A stretch of DNA of 64,000 nucleotides, taken from assembly GCA_016699675.1 (NCBI GenBank), contig CP064985.1:1054001-1118000 (forward strand), written 5' to 3'. Below the pieces are notes generated by a model, which saw only the letters and a program-made list of their open reading frames with translations, was not told where the DNA came from and did not search any database. Of this stretch, positions 41,872 through 51,469 are shown piece by piece. The first letter of the stretch is position 1; each line of letters starts with the position of its first letter. Made by a program: the position numbers and the translations under genes. This DNA is from Austwickia sp. (GTDB lineage: Bacteria; Actinomycetota; Actinomycetes; Actinomycetales; Dermatophilaceae).

Positions 41872-43545
41872 CTAGCCGACGTCCTCCGGGGCGATCTCGC
41901 GGACCGCGCCCTCGTCGACCTCCCAGCGACGGGTCAGCCGGATCGTCTCCAGCATCCGTCGATCGTGCGTCACCAGCAGCACCGTTCCGGCGAACGCGTC
42001 GATGGCCTGCTCCAGCTGCTCGATCGCGGGCAGGTCGAGGTGGTTGGTGGGTTCGTCGAGGACCAGCAGGTTCACCCCCCGCGCCTGGAGGAGCGCGAGC
42101 GCCGCGCGGGTCCGTTCGCCCGGCGACAACGAGCTGGCGGCCCGGGGCACGTGGTCGGCGCCCAGGCCGAACTTCGCGAGCAGCGTCCGCACCTGCGCCG
42201 TCGGCCAGTCGGGGACCTCGGCCGCGAAGGCCTCCCCCAGGGCCACGTCGGAGGCGAACGCCGCCCGGGCCTGGTCCACCTCCCCCACGACGACTCCCGA
42301 CCCGAGCGAGCAGGAGCCGGATTCCGGGGTGATGCGGCCCAGCAGCAGCCCCAGCAGGGTGGTCTTCCCCGACCCGTTGGGACCCGTGATGGCCACCCGA
42401 TCCCGCAGGTCGAGTTGCAGGTCGACGGGCCCGAGCGTGAAGGCGCCCCGACGTACGGTCGCCGCCCGCGCCACCGCCACCACGTCCCCGGAGCGGCCCG
42501 CGTCGGCGATCGCGAACTGGAGTTGCCACTCCTTGCGGGGCTCCGCGACGACCTCCAGCCGCTCCAGCATCCGATCGGTCTGCTTGGCCTTCGCGGCCTG
42601 CTTCTCGGAGCTGGCCCGGTGCCGATGGCTGATGAACTTGTCCTTCTCGGTGCGCGACTTCTTCTTGCGCAGCGCGGTGCGGACCCCCTTGGCCATCCAG
42701 GCCCGCTGCATCCGGGCCCGGGCCTGCAGGCTGGCCTTGCGCTCGGCGTACCCCTCGTAGCTCTCCTGGGCCCGGCGCCGCGCGATCGAGCGTTCCTGCA
42801 GGTAGGCGTCGTAGCTTCCGCCGTACACCGCCACGCGCTGCAGCGACCGGTCGATCTCGACCACCGTCGTGACGGTGCGGGAGAGGAACTCGCGGTCGTG
42901 GCTGACCAGGACGCACGGCGCGTCGAGGCCGTCGACGAACTCCTCCAACCGGTCCAGCCCGGCCACGTCGAGGTCGTTGGTGGGCTCGTCGAGGAGGTAG
43001 GCGTCGTAACGCGACAGCAGCAGCGCGGCCAGGCCCACCCGGGCGGCCTGGCCGCCGGAGAGCGTGGTCATCGCCCGGTCCAGGTCGACGGTCAGCCCGA
43101 GGTCGTCGGCCGCGACGCCCAGCCGGTCGTCGAAGTCCGCGCCGCCCAGGGCGAGCCAGCTCTCCAGGGCCGCCGAGTACGCCTCATCGGCTCCGTCCCG
43201 GCCCTCGCCGAGGGCCTGCGCGGCGGCCTCCATCGTCGCGGTCGCCGCGATGACCCCCGTACGTCGACCGAGCTGGGCACGCACGCTCTCACCCGGCCGA
43301 GCATCCGGTTCCTGGGCGAGAAAGCCCAGGTGGGCGGATCGTGGCGAGGTCGTGACCGAGCCGCCGTCGGGGGGCCGCAGGCCGGCCAGGATGCGCAGCA
43401 GGGTCGACTTGCCGGCCCCGTTCGGGCCCACGAGACCGACGACATCGCCGGGCGCCACGATGAGGTCCAGCCCGGCGAACAAGTGGGTGTCTCCGAACGA
43501 GGCGGCCACATCCCTGGCCTGGATGGTCGCGGTCACGCCGTCCAT
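41872..43545 (-). CDS. ABC-F family ATPase
   Basis: Soluble twin-ATPase protein of 557 aa with no membrane helices. First domain: Walker A GPNGAGKST, signature LSGGQAARVGLA, Walker B YLLDEPTNDLD; second: GPNGSGKTT, LSPGERTRAALA, LVLDEPTNHLD. A charged linker of about 80 residues (RKKKSRTEKDKF) lies between. ABC-F proteins bind the ribosomal E site, regulating translation or protecting from antibiotics. The second signature reads LSPGE, as in several resistance-type members, but role is unassigned. Start ATG 43545; a GTG three codons later has the better-placed GAGGA. Confidence 0.88.
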   Translation of the reverse strand: MDGVTATIQARDVAASFGDTHLFAGLDLIVAPGDVVGLVGPNGAGKSTLLRILAGLRPPDGGSVTTSPRSAHLGFLAQEPDARPGESVRAQLGRRTGVIAATATMEAAAQALGEGRDGADEAYSAALESWLALGGADFDDRLGVAADDLGLTVDLDRAMTTLSGGQAARVGLAALLLSRYDAYLLDEPTNDLDVAGLDRLEEFVDGLDAPCVLVSHDREFLSRTVTTVVEIDRSLQRVAVYGGSYDAYLQERSIARRRAQESYEGYAERKASLQARARMQRAWMAKGVRTALRKKKSRTEKDKFISHRHRASSEKQAAKAKQTDRMLERLEVVAEPRKEWQLQFAIADAGRSGDVVAVARAATVRRGAFTLGPVDLQLDLRDRVAITGPNGSGKTTLLGLLLGRITPESGSCSLGSGVVVGEVDQARAAFASDVALGEAFAAEVPDWPTAQVRTLLAKFGLGADHVPRAASSLSPGERTRAALALLQARGVNLLVLDEPTNHLDLPAIEQLEQAIDAFAGTVLLVTHDRRMLETIRLTRRWEVDEGAVREIAPEDVG

Positions 43546-43778
43546 CCTCGCGAGGCGGGCCGCCGGGGACAAACGGGTTTGTCGGTCGGGCCGCGGCGGC
43601 CGCGGCGAGCGTCCGGCCCAACGGCACCGGACCCGGCGAACGCGCGCTGAACCGCGGAGCCGGCGAACAGCCGCGCCGGCCGCCCCCCTGTCTACCGGCC
43701 GGCGCGACCGTTCCAGGCCGGCCCAGGGGCCGACCGCAACCGACGTTGTTCCATCGCCGCAGCCGCGGGGGCGTTACA

Positions 43779-43812
43779 GCGGCCCGCGAGGGGGTGTTCC
43801 CCCGCGGGCCGC
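43779..43812 (-). terminator. Terminator hairpin after the chemoreceptor gene
   Basis: A stem of GGCCCGC plus GGGGG paired with CCCCC plus GCGGGCC around a TGTT loop and one bulged A, about 27 bases after the chemoreceptor stop on the minus strand. Confidence 0.7.
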
Positions 43813-43838
43813 CGAATCGCCTGGTTTGGGCGGCGAAC

Positions 43839-45509
43839 TCAGTACGTGAACTGGCCGACGACGGCGCGCAGCTCCTCGGCGTTGCCCGCCAGGCCGTCCA
43901 CCTCGGTGGCGCCGCGACCGGCGGCGTCGGCGTTGGTCCCCGCCGCCCCGCTGATGCTGCCGATCGCGCTCGAGATCCGTTCGGCACCGGCTGCGGCGCC
44001 CTGGACGTTGCGGCCCATCTCGTTCGTCGTGGCGGTCTGCTCCTCCACGGCCGAGGCGATCGTCGCCTGGGTGTCGTTGATCCGGGCGATGATGCCGCTG
44101 ATCTCCGCAATCGCCGCCACGGCGGCCTTGGTGTCGACCTGAATCTGCTCCACCCGGTGGCTGATGTCCTCGGTCGCCTTGGCCGTCTCCTGGGCCAGGT
44201 CCTTGACCTCATTGGCCACCACCGCGAAGCCCTTACCCGCCTCACCGGCCCGGGCCGCCTCGATCGTCGCGTTCAGCGCCAACAGGTTCGTCTGCTCGGC
44301 GATGCTCGTGATCGACTTGATCACATCACCGATCTGCGCACTGGACTCGCCCAGCTTGGCCACCGTCGCATTGGTCTGATCGGCCACCTGCACCGCAGAG
44401 GCGGCGACACCCGCCGCGTCGTTCGCGTTCTTCGCGATCTCCCGAATCGACGCCGTCATCTCCTCGGTACCCGCGGCCACCGTCTGGATGCTGCGGGTGA
44501 CGTCGTCCGAAGTGGCCCGGACGGCGGAGAGCTCCCGGGAGGCACCCTCGGCGCTCTCCCGCAGCTCGGAGACGATGCCTCGCATCGAGGAGGCGCCGTC
44601 GGCGACCACGCCGGCCGAGCGGCCGACCGCGGCAATGGTCTTCGCCATCTGCTGGCGCGCCGTCTCGGTGGCCACCGCCATCTGGCCGATCTCGTCACGG
44701 CTGAGGGCCACGGCGGGCACGGTCAGGTCGCCGCGTCCGAGCGCATCGATCGAGCCGCGCAGCGCGGCGACGCTGCTGACGAGCCGGCCGATCAGCCACT
44801 GGACCGCGACGAAGATGCTGAGGGCGACGAGGGCCACGACCACGATGAGGCGCAGTTGCGTGCTGTCGCCGGTGTCGGCGATCGCCTTGGTGAAGGTGTT
44901 GACCTGGTTGTTCGCGCGGGTGATCATCCCGTCCGCGGTGGCGTTGTAGTCGTCGTAGTAGTCGGCGACGGGCACGATCGCGGCGGCCGCCTCGGCCGCA
45001 CCCTCCTGGGTGCCCTTCTTCATCGCCGCGGTGGCCTTGTCGCCCGCCTCGCTGGTCTGCCGGAACAGCGTGCGCAGCTTCTCCAGGCGCGTCTTCTGCT
45101 CGTCGCTGATGCCCTCGGTGGGGTACTTGGCGAGGGCATCGGACAGCCGGCCCATGGACTTCACGGACTCCGCCCGGGCGGGCGCCGCGTCATCGAGCGC
45201 CGGGGCGCCGCGCGTCATGACGTCCTTGGAGAACTCCTGGTAGGAGACGATCATGTCGGAGTAGAGGTACTTCAGCTGGGCCGAGGCGGCCGCGCGACTG
45301 GCGGACCGGGCGAGCGCGCTGCTGTTGTCCCGCATGGCGTTGTTCGACGCCCAGGACACCAGGGCGATGCACAGCATCCCCAGCACCGCCCAGACGCCCG
45401 CCGCGCGCAGCTTGTTGGCGATCCGCACATCCGCGGCCCGCTGCAGCAGGCCGCGTGACCGGCCGCCCTTCGTCGTGGCCGCTCCGGTCGACTCGTTCCG
45501 CCGCGCCAT
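43839..45509 (-). CDS. Methyl-accepting chemotaxis protein
   Basis: Chemoreceptor of 556 aa. First membrane helix at about residues 36-54, a periplasm-facing four-helix-bundle domain (60-220), second helix at about 224-246, a HAMP domain (ALRGSIDALGRGDLTVPAVALSRDEIG), and a signalling domain with the hairpin tip SIAEQTNLLALNATIEAARAGEAGKGFAVVA, the hallmark of all MCPs. Ligand unknown. It implies a CheA/CheY system and motility elsewhere in the genome. GGGAG before the ATG at 45509. Confidence 0.95.
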   Translation of the reverse strand: MARRNESTGAATTKGGRSRGLLQRAADVRIANKLRAAGVWAVLGMLCIALVSWASNNAMRDNSSALARSASRAAASAQLKYLYSDMIVSYQEFSKDVMTRGAPALDDAAPARAESVKSMGRLSDALAKYPTEGISDEQKTRLEKLRTLFRQTSEAGDKATAAMKKGTQEGAAEAAAAIVPVADYYDDYNATADGMITRANNQVNTFTKAIADTGDSTQLRLIVVVALVALSIFVAVQWLIGRLVSSVAALRGSIDALGRGDLTVPAVALSRDEIGQMAVATETARQQMAKTIAAVGRSAGVVADGASSMRGIVSELRESAEGASRELSAVRATSDDVTRSIQTVAAGTEEMTASIREIAKNANDAAGVAASAVQVADQTNATVAKLGESSAQIGDVIKSITSIAEQTNLLALNATIEAARAGEAGKGFAVVANEVKDLAQETAKATEDISHRVEQIQVDTKAAVAAIAEISGIIARINDTQATIASAVEEQTATTNEMGRNVQGAAAGAERISSAIGSISGAAGTNADAAGRGATEVDGLAGNAEELRAVVGQFTY

Positions 45510-45745
45510 ATCCCACTCCCGGGTCGAAGCATGAGCGCGCGATTGCGGGCTCCGAGAGCAAGTCGGCCGAGTTCGGCTGGCGATGGGCCCAACCGGAATA
45601 CCATTTCACCCATTTCGTCCCGCCCAGGACCGGGCCGGCGGCGGAGTTTCCGTGGAGCCAGGGAGCCCGCCGTACCGCGCCGTTTAGGATTCCCTCAGGA
45701 CGCGCCGGCCGCGGCGCGCCGTACCGACGACGACGGGGGAGCCCG

Positions 45746-46918
45746 ATGGGCCTGTTCGACGGCATCCGGGGCCAGTTCATCGACATCATCGAGTGGCTGG
45801 ACGACAGCCGCGACACGATCGTGTGGCGCTATCCGCGCGGCGACAACGAGATCAAGAACGGCGCCAAGCTCATCGTGCGCGAGTCGCAGGCGGCCGTGTT
45901 CGTCAGCGAGGGTCGGGTCGCGGACGCGTTCCGACCCGGCACGTACGAGCTGACCACGGCGAACCTGCCGGTCCTGTCGGACCTCAAGGGGTGGAAGTAC
46001 GGGTTTGAGAGCCCCTTCAAGGCCGAGGTCTACTTCGTCAACATGCGTCAGTTCACCGACCTGAAGTGGGGCACCCAGAACCCCGTCATGGTCCGCGATC
46101 CCGAGTTCGGGATGGTCCGGCTGCGGGCGTTCGGGGGCTACGCGATGCGGGTCATCGACCCGCCGCGCCTGCTCTCCGAGTTGGTGGGCACCGATCCCCA
46201 GTTCCGCACGGAGGAGGTGAGCGAGTACCTGCGCCAGATGATCGTGGCGCGCCTGTCGAAGGCGCTCGCCACCGCCGGCGTGAGCATGCTCGACCTCACC
46301 GCCCGGCAGAACGAGATCGGCAACTCCGTTGCCGCCGTCCTGTCCGAGGACCTGGGCCAGGTCGGCATCACGATCCCGGCCTTCTACATCGAGAACATCT
46401 CCGTCCCGCCCGAGGTCGAGGCCGCCATGGACAACCGGACCTCGATGGGGGTGCTCGGCGACCTGGACCGGTACACGAAGATGCAGGCCGCCGACGCGAT
46501 GGAGGCCGCCGCGAACAACCCCTCGGGCGGGATGGGCGCCTCGATGGGGATGGGCATGGGGATGGGCATGGGCCAGGCCGCCGCCGAGTCCATGCGCGCC
46601 CAGGGCGGGCAAGGCGGCGCCCCGCAGGGCGGCGGACCGCAGGCCGGGCCCGGGAACGCGGGGGCGCAGCCGGCCCCGGCACCCACGCCCGCCGGTCCCC
46701 CGCCGCTCCCGGCGACCGAGCAGTGGTACGCCGGGGTCGCCGGGCAGCAGGTCGGTCCCATGAGCAAGGCGGACCTACAGAGTCGGCTGCGCTCGGGGGA
46801 ATACGACGCCCAGACGCTGGTCTGGCGCACCGGCATGGACGCCTGGGCCGCCGCGGACGGCGTCCCCGAGCTCGCCGGCGATCCCGGTCAGCTGCCCCCG
46901 GCGCTGCCCGGCCAGTGA
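45746..46918 (+). CDS. SPFH-domain (YdjI-like) protein with C-terminal GYF_2 domain
   Basis: 390-aa protein. An SPFH/virion-core-like domain (residues 1-250: IDIIEWLDDSRDTIVWRYPRGDNEIKNGAKL, IVRESQAAVFVSEGR) is followed by a Met/Gly repeat (GMGASMGMGMGMGMGMGQ), a Gly/Pro/Ala linker and a GYF_2 domain (EQWYAGVAGQQVGPMSKADLQ...LVWRTGMDAWAAA). Such proteins form membrane-linked scaffolds; YdjI of Bacillus belongs to a membrane-stress complex. GTGA overlap with the next gene, a zinc-ribbon membrane protein, points to a complex of the two. GGGGGAG before ATG 45746. Confidence 0.87.
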   Translation: MGLFDGIRGQFIDIIEWLDDSRDTIVWRYPRGDNEIKNGAKLIVRESQAAVFVSEGRVADAFRPGTYELTTANLPVLSDLKGWKYGFESPFKAEVYFVNMRQFTDLKWGTQNPVMVRDPEFGMVRLRAFGGYAMRVIDPPRLLSELVGTDPQFRTEEVSEYLRQMIVARLSKALATAGVSMLDLTARQNEIGNSVAAVLSEDLGQVGITIPAFYIENISVPPEVEAAMDNRTSMGVLGDLDRYTKMQAADAMEAAANNPSGGMGASMGMGMGMGMGQAAAESMRAQGGQGGAPQGGGPQAGPGNAGAQPAPAPTPAGPPPLPATEQWYAGVAGQQVGPMSKADLQSRLRSGEYDAQTLVWRTGMDAWAAADGVPELAGDPGQLPPALPGQ

Positions 46919-48306
46919 GTCAGCCCCCGGCCATGCCGCCGGCGGCCGGCCCACCCGACGTACCGGATCCGGCACCCGCCGGACCCCTACCCCCGCCACC
47001 GCCCCCGTCGCCGGCGACGTCGACACGTCCGCAGCAGGGCGCGCACACGTTCGCGTGCCGCTCGTGTGGCGCGCAACTGCGCTACCTGCCGGGGACGATG
47101 TCGCTGAGCTGCCCGTACTGCGGGGCGGAACAGCCGGTCCCGCAGGCCGGACAGGCCGACAGCGACGGCGACGGGGCGATCGACGAGCACGGCTACGAGG
47201 AATGGCTGAACAGCCCGGACAAGCCCACCGGGGTCACCGGCCCGCACGTCGTCGCCTGCCCGCGCTGCGCGGCCAACGTCACCACCGACGACCTGTCGCT
47301 GGCCTGCCCGTTCTGTTCGGCGCCCATCGTCATCGCCGTGGACCCGAGCGAACAGATCGTGCCCGAGGGCATCGTCCCGTTCACGCTGACGAATGCCCAG
47401 GCCACGGCGGCGATGCGGGCCTGGACCGGTTCGCGTTGGTTCGCCCCGAACGGGCTGAAGAGGGTCAGCTCGGCGGAACGGATCAACGGCACCTATGTGC
47501 CGCACTGGACGTACGACGCGCAGACCGAGACGCACTACACGGGCATGCGGGGCGACTACTACTACACGACCGAGACCTACACGGACGGCCAGGGCAAGAC
47601 CCAGACCCGGATGGTGCAGCACACCCGGTGGTGGCCCGCCTCCGGCACGGTGGCCCGCGGCTTCGACGACGTGCTGGTCATCGGCTCGTCCCGCCTCGCG
47701 CCGGACGAGGTCAGCAAGCTCGAGCCCTGGTCGCTGACCGGCGCCGAGCCGTTTCAGCGGGCGTTCCTGTCGGGCTACAGCACGCTGCGCTACGACATCG
47801 AACCCGCGGCGGGGCTGGGCACCGCCAAAGAGCGCATGCGGGGGGTGATCGACGGCGACGTCCGTGCCGACATCGGCGGTGACGTGCAGCAGGTGCACGA
47901 CATGGACACCCGCTACTGGGACCTGACCTTCAAGCTCATGCTGCTGCCGGTGTGGGTGGCCGGCTACCTGTACGCCGGCAAGACCTACACGGTCTACATC
48001 AACGCCCACGACGGGCACGTGGTCGGCGAGCGGCCCTACAGCGTGCCCAAGATCGTGGCCACCGTCCTCGCGGCGCTGCTCCTGCTCGGCGCGATCGCCT
48101 TCTTCTACCAGCGCTCGAACGCCGAGACCCCGGAGCCGCCGCGGCCGACCCCGACACGCTCCACCGTCAGCGTCCGGCCGTCGGCGCCGACCGCGACGTC
48201 ACCCGCCCGGACGGTCCCCGGCGCCACCCCTCCCGGCGTACCCGTTCCCACCGGATCGGTGCCGGGATCGACGGGCACGCCCAACCCGACGTACTGGACC
48301 GGCTGA
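46915..48306 (+). CDS. Zinc-ribbon membrane protein (partner of SPFH protein)
   Basis: 463-aa protein. A Pro-rich start is followed by two zinc-ribbon modules, CRSCGAQLRY...LSCPYCGAEQ and CPRCAANVTT...LACPFCSAP (four CxxC pairs). A conserved beta-rich domain (VPHWTYDAQTETHYTGMRGDYYYTTETYTDGQGK; VQHTRWWPASGTVARGFDDVLV) and a single helix near residue 385 (IVATVLAALLLLGAIAFFY) follow, with a Pro/Thr-rich tail. Orthologs are often annotated as helicase-like zinc ribbons but no helicase motif is present. Coupled (GTGA) to the SPFH gene. Probably a membrane-surface scaffold component; function unknown. Confidence 0.8.
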   Translation: MSQPPAMPPAAGPPDVPDPAPAGPLPPPPPPSPATSTRPQQGAHTFACRSCGAQLRYLPGTMSLSCPYCGAEQPVPQAGQADSDGDGAIDEHGYEEWLNSPDKPTGVTGPHVVACPRCAANVTTDDLSLACPFCSAPIVIAVDPSEQIVPEGIVPFTLTNAQATAAMRAWTGSRWFAPNGLKRVSSAERINGTYVPHWTYDAQTETHYTGMRGDYYYTTETYTDGQGKTQTRMVQHTRWWPASGTVARGFDDVLVIGSSRLAPDEVSKLEPWSLTGAEPFQRAFLSGYSTLRYDIEPAAGLGTAKERMRGVIDGDVRADIGGDVQQVHDMDTRYWDLTFKLMLLPVWVAGYLYAGKTYTVYINAHDGHVVGERPYSVPKIVATVLAALLLLGAIAFFYQRSNAETPEPPRPTPTRSTVSVRPSAPTATSPARTVPGATPPGVPVPTGSVPGSTGTPNPTYWTG

Positions 48307-48310
48307 GGCC

Positions 48311-48604
48311 TCAGCCGCGGCGGTGGGCGGCGACGGCGGCCACGGCGGCGCCCGCCAGCACCGTCAGGCACCCGATCGGCAGCGGCAGACAGCAGCCGCC
48401 GACCGTCACCTGCGAGCCCCCGCGGGTGCGGGTGGTGTAGTTCGGGAACGGGAACGCGCTCCAGCGGCCGCGCGGCGCCGGCTCGTCGTACGGCTGGTCC
48501 TGGATGCCGCCGGGGTATCCCGCGGCGGGCGGCGGGCCGTCGTACGGGCTCTCGCCCGGGAGGCGATCCTGCGGGCCGTGGGGGTCGTGACCGGGAGTGC
48601 TCAT
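48311..48604 (-). CDS. Small membrane protein, 97 aa
   Basis: Pro/Gly/Asp-rich N-terminal 65 residues, then one hydrophobic helix with two cysteines (GGCCLPLPIGCLTVLAGAAVAAVA) and a short basic end HRRG. Likely a single-pass protein with the N-terminus exposed. It converges with the zinc-ribbon gene. Not recognised. Confidence 0.65.
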   Translation of the reverse strand: MSTPGHDPHGPQDRLPGESPYDGPPPAAGYPGGIQDQPYDEPAPRGRWSAFPFPNYTTRTRGGSQVTVGGCCLPLPIGCLTVLAGAAVAAVAAHRRG

Positions 48605-48746
48605 GGTCGGCCCCTACCCGTTCCGAACCGGGCCAATCGGGCGGGGGCCGGGCGCGGTTCGGCCGGGGTTCGCGCGGGGGCCGCTCGGAAGCACCCACCC
48701 GGCGGGGCGGGAGCGGGCAGGCCTCGGCGCGGCCTACAGTGTGGCC

Positions 48747-49406
48747 ATGCCCACCCTGCCGCTCTTCCCGCTGGGCGCGGTGCTCGCGCCCAGCGAGCGG
48801 CTGCCGCTGCGGGTGTTCGAGCGACGGTACGTCGTGCTCCTGCGAGACCTGCTCCGGGTGCGCCGCGAAGCGGGCCTGGCGGAGTTCGGCGTCATCGGCA
48901 TCCGCGCCGGTCACGAGGTCGGCGACGGCAACGCGGTCGCCCTGCACGACGTCGGGTCGGCGGCCCGGTTGGTCGAGGTGAGCGAGCGGAACGACGGCTC
49001 GTACGACGTGGTCGCCGAGGGTACCCGGCGCTTCCGGCTGGACGCGCTGGTCGAGGGGCGCCGCACGCCGTACCTTGCCGCCTATGTCACCTGGCTACCC
49101 GAGCGGATCCGCGACACCGAGCTGGTGATGGCCCTGACCAAGCGGCTCCGTGCCGCGGTCACGGCGTACCGCGCGGAGCTGCGCCTGGCCGACGTGATGC
49201 TGCCCGACGACCCGGTCGAGCTGTCCCACCAGGCGATGCGGCACGTCATGATGGAGCGCGCCGACCGGCAGCGGCTGCTGGAGGCCAAGGACGTCGACAC
49301 CCGGCTGCGGATGGCGCTCGCCCTGACCCGGCGCGAGGCGACCCTGCAGCGGGAGCTCAGCGCCTACCCCGGCGGCTACACCCCCGCCCAGCCCGTCGCC
49401 AACTGA
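48747..49406 (+). CDS. Lon substrate-binding-domain (LON_substr_bdg) protein
   Basis: 219-aa stand-alone copy of the Lon protease N-terminal domain: MPTLPLFPLGAVLAPSERLPLRVFERRYVVLLRDLL is the signature, followed by a helical part (MALTKRLRAAVTAYRAEL). There is no protease or ATPase domain. Such proteins are common in actinobacteria; they may recognise proteins for quality control but have no defined partner. Start ATG 48747. Confidence 0.87.
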   Translation: MPTLPLFPLGAVLAPSERLPLRVFERRYVVLLRDLLRVRREAGLAEFGVIGIRAGHEVGDGNAVALHDVGSAARLVEVSERNDGSYDVVAEGTRRFRLDALVEGRRTPYLAAYVTWLPERIRDTELVMALTKRLRAAVTAYRAELRLADVMLPDDPVELSHQAMRHVMMERADRQRLLEAKDVDTRLRMALALTRREATLQRELSAYPGGYTPAQPVAN

Positions 49407-49505
49407 GGCGCCCGCGAAGCGAGGCCCGCCCCGGCCGCCGTCCCGCCGCACTGCCGGCGACCACCCGCGTTGGCGGCCGCGAGCGGAGGCCACCCGCGTC
49501 GGCAG

Positions 49506-50678
49506 CTACTTCTGTACGACCACGCCCGCGGCCAGCAGCGCGTCGATCTTCTCGGGCGGGAAGCCCCACGCGCCGAGCGACTCGATGGTGTCCTGACCGC
49601 TCTGGCGCGGCGGGCTCGGGTCGAGTTCCGGAGTGGCGGAGAACCGCGGCGCGACCCGCGGCTGCGGGATCCCGCCGACGGTCGCGAACACCCCGCGGGC
49701 CGCCAGGTGCGGATCGTTCGCCGCCTCCCGCAGCGTGCGCACGGGCGCCACGCAGGCCTGCGTCCCCGCGAAGGTCGCCGCCCACTCGTCCCGGCGCCGC
49801 GCCGCGAACGCCTCCCCGATCAGCCGCTCCAGCTCCGGCCAGGACCGGCGGTCGTCCTGGCCCGCGGGCAGCCGCTGGCCGCCGACCTCGCGGCCGGCCA
49901 GCCCCAGCCCCTCGATCAGCTCGGCGAAGAACGCGGGCTCCAACGCCCCCACAGCGACGAATTCGCCGTCGGCACACCGGTAGGTCCGGTAGTAGGGGCA
50001 CCCGCCATCGAGCAGGTTGGCGGCCCGCGCGTCCGTCCACTGGCCCTGCCCGAGCAGCGTGTAGACCATCGTCATCAGGCTCGCGGCGCCGTCGACCATC
50101 GCGGCGTCGATGACCTGGCCCGCGCCGGTGCGCTCCCGGGCGTGCAGCGCCGACAGGATGCCCACCAGCAAGAACATCGACCCGCCGCCGAAATCGGCGA
50201 CGAGGTTGATCGGGGGCAGGGGCGCGTCGGCCGGGCCGACCGCATGCAGCGCGCCCGTGAGGGCGGCGTACGTGATGTCGTGGCCCACCTCGTGCGCGCG
50301 GGGGCCGCGCTGGCCCCACCCGGTCATGCGCCCGTAGATCAGGCGCGGGTTGCGTGCCAGGCACGCCTCGGGGCCCAGACCCAGGCGTTCCATCACGCCC
50401 GGCCGCAGCCCCTCGACGAGGACGTCCGCCTGGTCGACCAGCGCCAACACCACCTCGGCGCCGTCCGGGTGCTTGAGGTCCACCGCCGCGCACGGCCGGG
50501 ACCGGTTCAACCCGCCGGTCACCCCGGCGAGCGGGCCGGTGCCCCCCGGCCGGTCGATGCGCAGGACGTCGGCGCCCAGCTCCGCCAGGATCAGGCAGGC
50601 GTACGGCGCCGGGCCGATCCCCGCCATCTCGACCACGCGCAGACCCGCGAGCGGACCACCCGGTTTGTCCTTCGTCAT
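49506..50678 (-). CDS. CaiB/BaiF family III CoA-transferase, alpha-methylacyl-CoA racemase type
   Basis: 390-aa enzyme. LAGLRVVEMAGIGPAPYACLILAELGADVLRIDRP is the family start; GWGQRGPRAHEVGHDITYAALTGAL carries the His-Asp pair in GHDI that in alpha-methylacyl-CoA racemases forms the active site, favouring racemase over transferase. It would interconvert 2-methyl-branched acyl-CoAs so beta-oxidation can proceed. It is followed on the same strand by genes of a thioesterase, FGD and thiolase, consistent with lipid or sterol-type degradation. ATG at 50678. Confidence 0.87.
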   Translation of the reverse strand: MTKDKPGGPLAGLRVVEMAGIGPAPYACLILAELGADVLRIDRPGGTGPLAGVTGGLNRSRPCAAVDLKHPDGAEVVLALVDQADVLVEGLRPGVMERLGLGPEACLARNPRLIYGRMTGWGQRGPRAHEVGHDITYAALTGALHAVGPADAPLPPINLVADFGGGSMFLLVGILSALHARERTGAGQVIDAAMVDGAASLMTMVYTLLGQGQWTDARAANLLDGGCPYYRTYRCADGEFVAVGALEPAFFAELIEGLGLAGREVGGQRLPAGQDDRRSWPELERLIGEAFAARRRDEWAATFAGTQACVAPVRTLREAANDPHLAARGVFATVGGIPQPRVAPRFSATPELDPSPPRQSGQDTIESLGAWGFPPEKIDALLAAGVVVQK

Positions 50679-50764
50679 GCGCCCAGACTGCCCTGCGCGC
50701 CGAGCGGTCGGCGAGCGGAAGGGCGCATGATCGCCCACCGGTCACGCCGAGAGGATCCCCGAGC

Positions 50765-51469
50765 TCACGCGTGCCAGGGCCGCAGCTCCACGAAGAGCCC
50801 CTCGGACTCGGCCACCGCCTGCTGCGGGGCGTCGCTGCGGCACAGTTCGCCCGACACCCAACGCTTGCGGCCCTCCACCCGGTCGATCCGCGCCCGGGCC
50901 ACCAAGGGCACGTTCAGGGGGGCGATGGCGCGGTAGTCGACGTGCAGGTACGCCGTGCGCGATGCCGGCCGCCCGGCGTTGGCGCACAGGCCGAGCATCT
51001 CGTCGAACAGCAGCGCGACCGCCCCGCCATGGGCGGCCTCGCCGGCGCCGGCGTACGACGTCCCGAACGACACCCGCGCCCGCACGCGACCGTGCACCGG
51101 ATCGATCCGCAGGTCGTCCATGGCCGGCGGCAGCGAGGACCCGCGGGCGGTGAGGTCGAACCGGTTGGCCCAGACCCGCTCGCCGGGCTGCGCACGCAGC
51201 TGCCCCACGTAGGCCGTCACCTCGTCGAGCCGCTCCGAGAGGTAGGCGCAGGCGGCCTCGTCCAGGCGGGCGTCCGCGATCGCGTCGCGGGTGCTGCGCA
51301 GGGCCTCGACCAGCCGGGCATAGGACTGGCCGCCGACGGCGCTGCCGCGGGTCGCCCATTCGGGCACCGGCGTGGCCGTCTCGGCGCGGACCCGCTGCTC
51401 GTAGGTCATCAGCTCCGCGAAGGTCATCCCCGCCCAGCCGTCCGCGGGGTCGGCGGCGGGCCCGCTCAC
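50765..51469 (-). CDS. PaaI-like hotdog thioesterase
   Basis: 234-aa protein whose C-terminal half (from about residue 105) is a hotdog domain: FGTSYAGAGEAAHGGAVALLFDEMLG contains the GG...D catalytic helix, and HVDYRAIAPLNVPLVARARIDRVEGRKRWVSGEL the long strands. The N-terminal half is helical and lineage-specific. It should hydrolyse acyl-CoAs. The GTG start at 51469 overlaps the stop of the F420-dependent dehydrogenase (GTGA). Confidence 0.84.
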   Translation of the reverse strand: MSGPAADPADGWAGMTFAELMTYEQRVRAETATPVPEWATRGSAVGGQSYARLVEALRSTRDAIADARLDEAACAYLSERLDEVTAYVGQLRAQPGERVWANRFDLTARGSSLPPAMDDLRIDPVHGRVRARVSFGTSYAGAGEAAHGGAVALLFDEMLGLCANAGRPASRTAYLHVDYRAIAPLNVPLVARARIDRVEGRKRWVSGELCRSDAPQQAVAESEGLFVELRPWHA

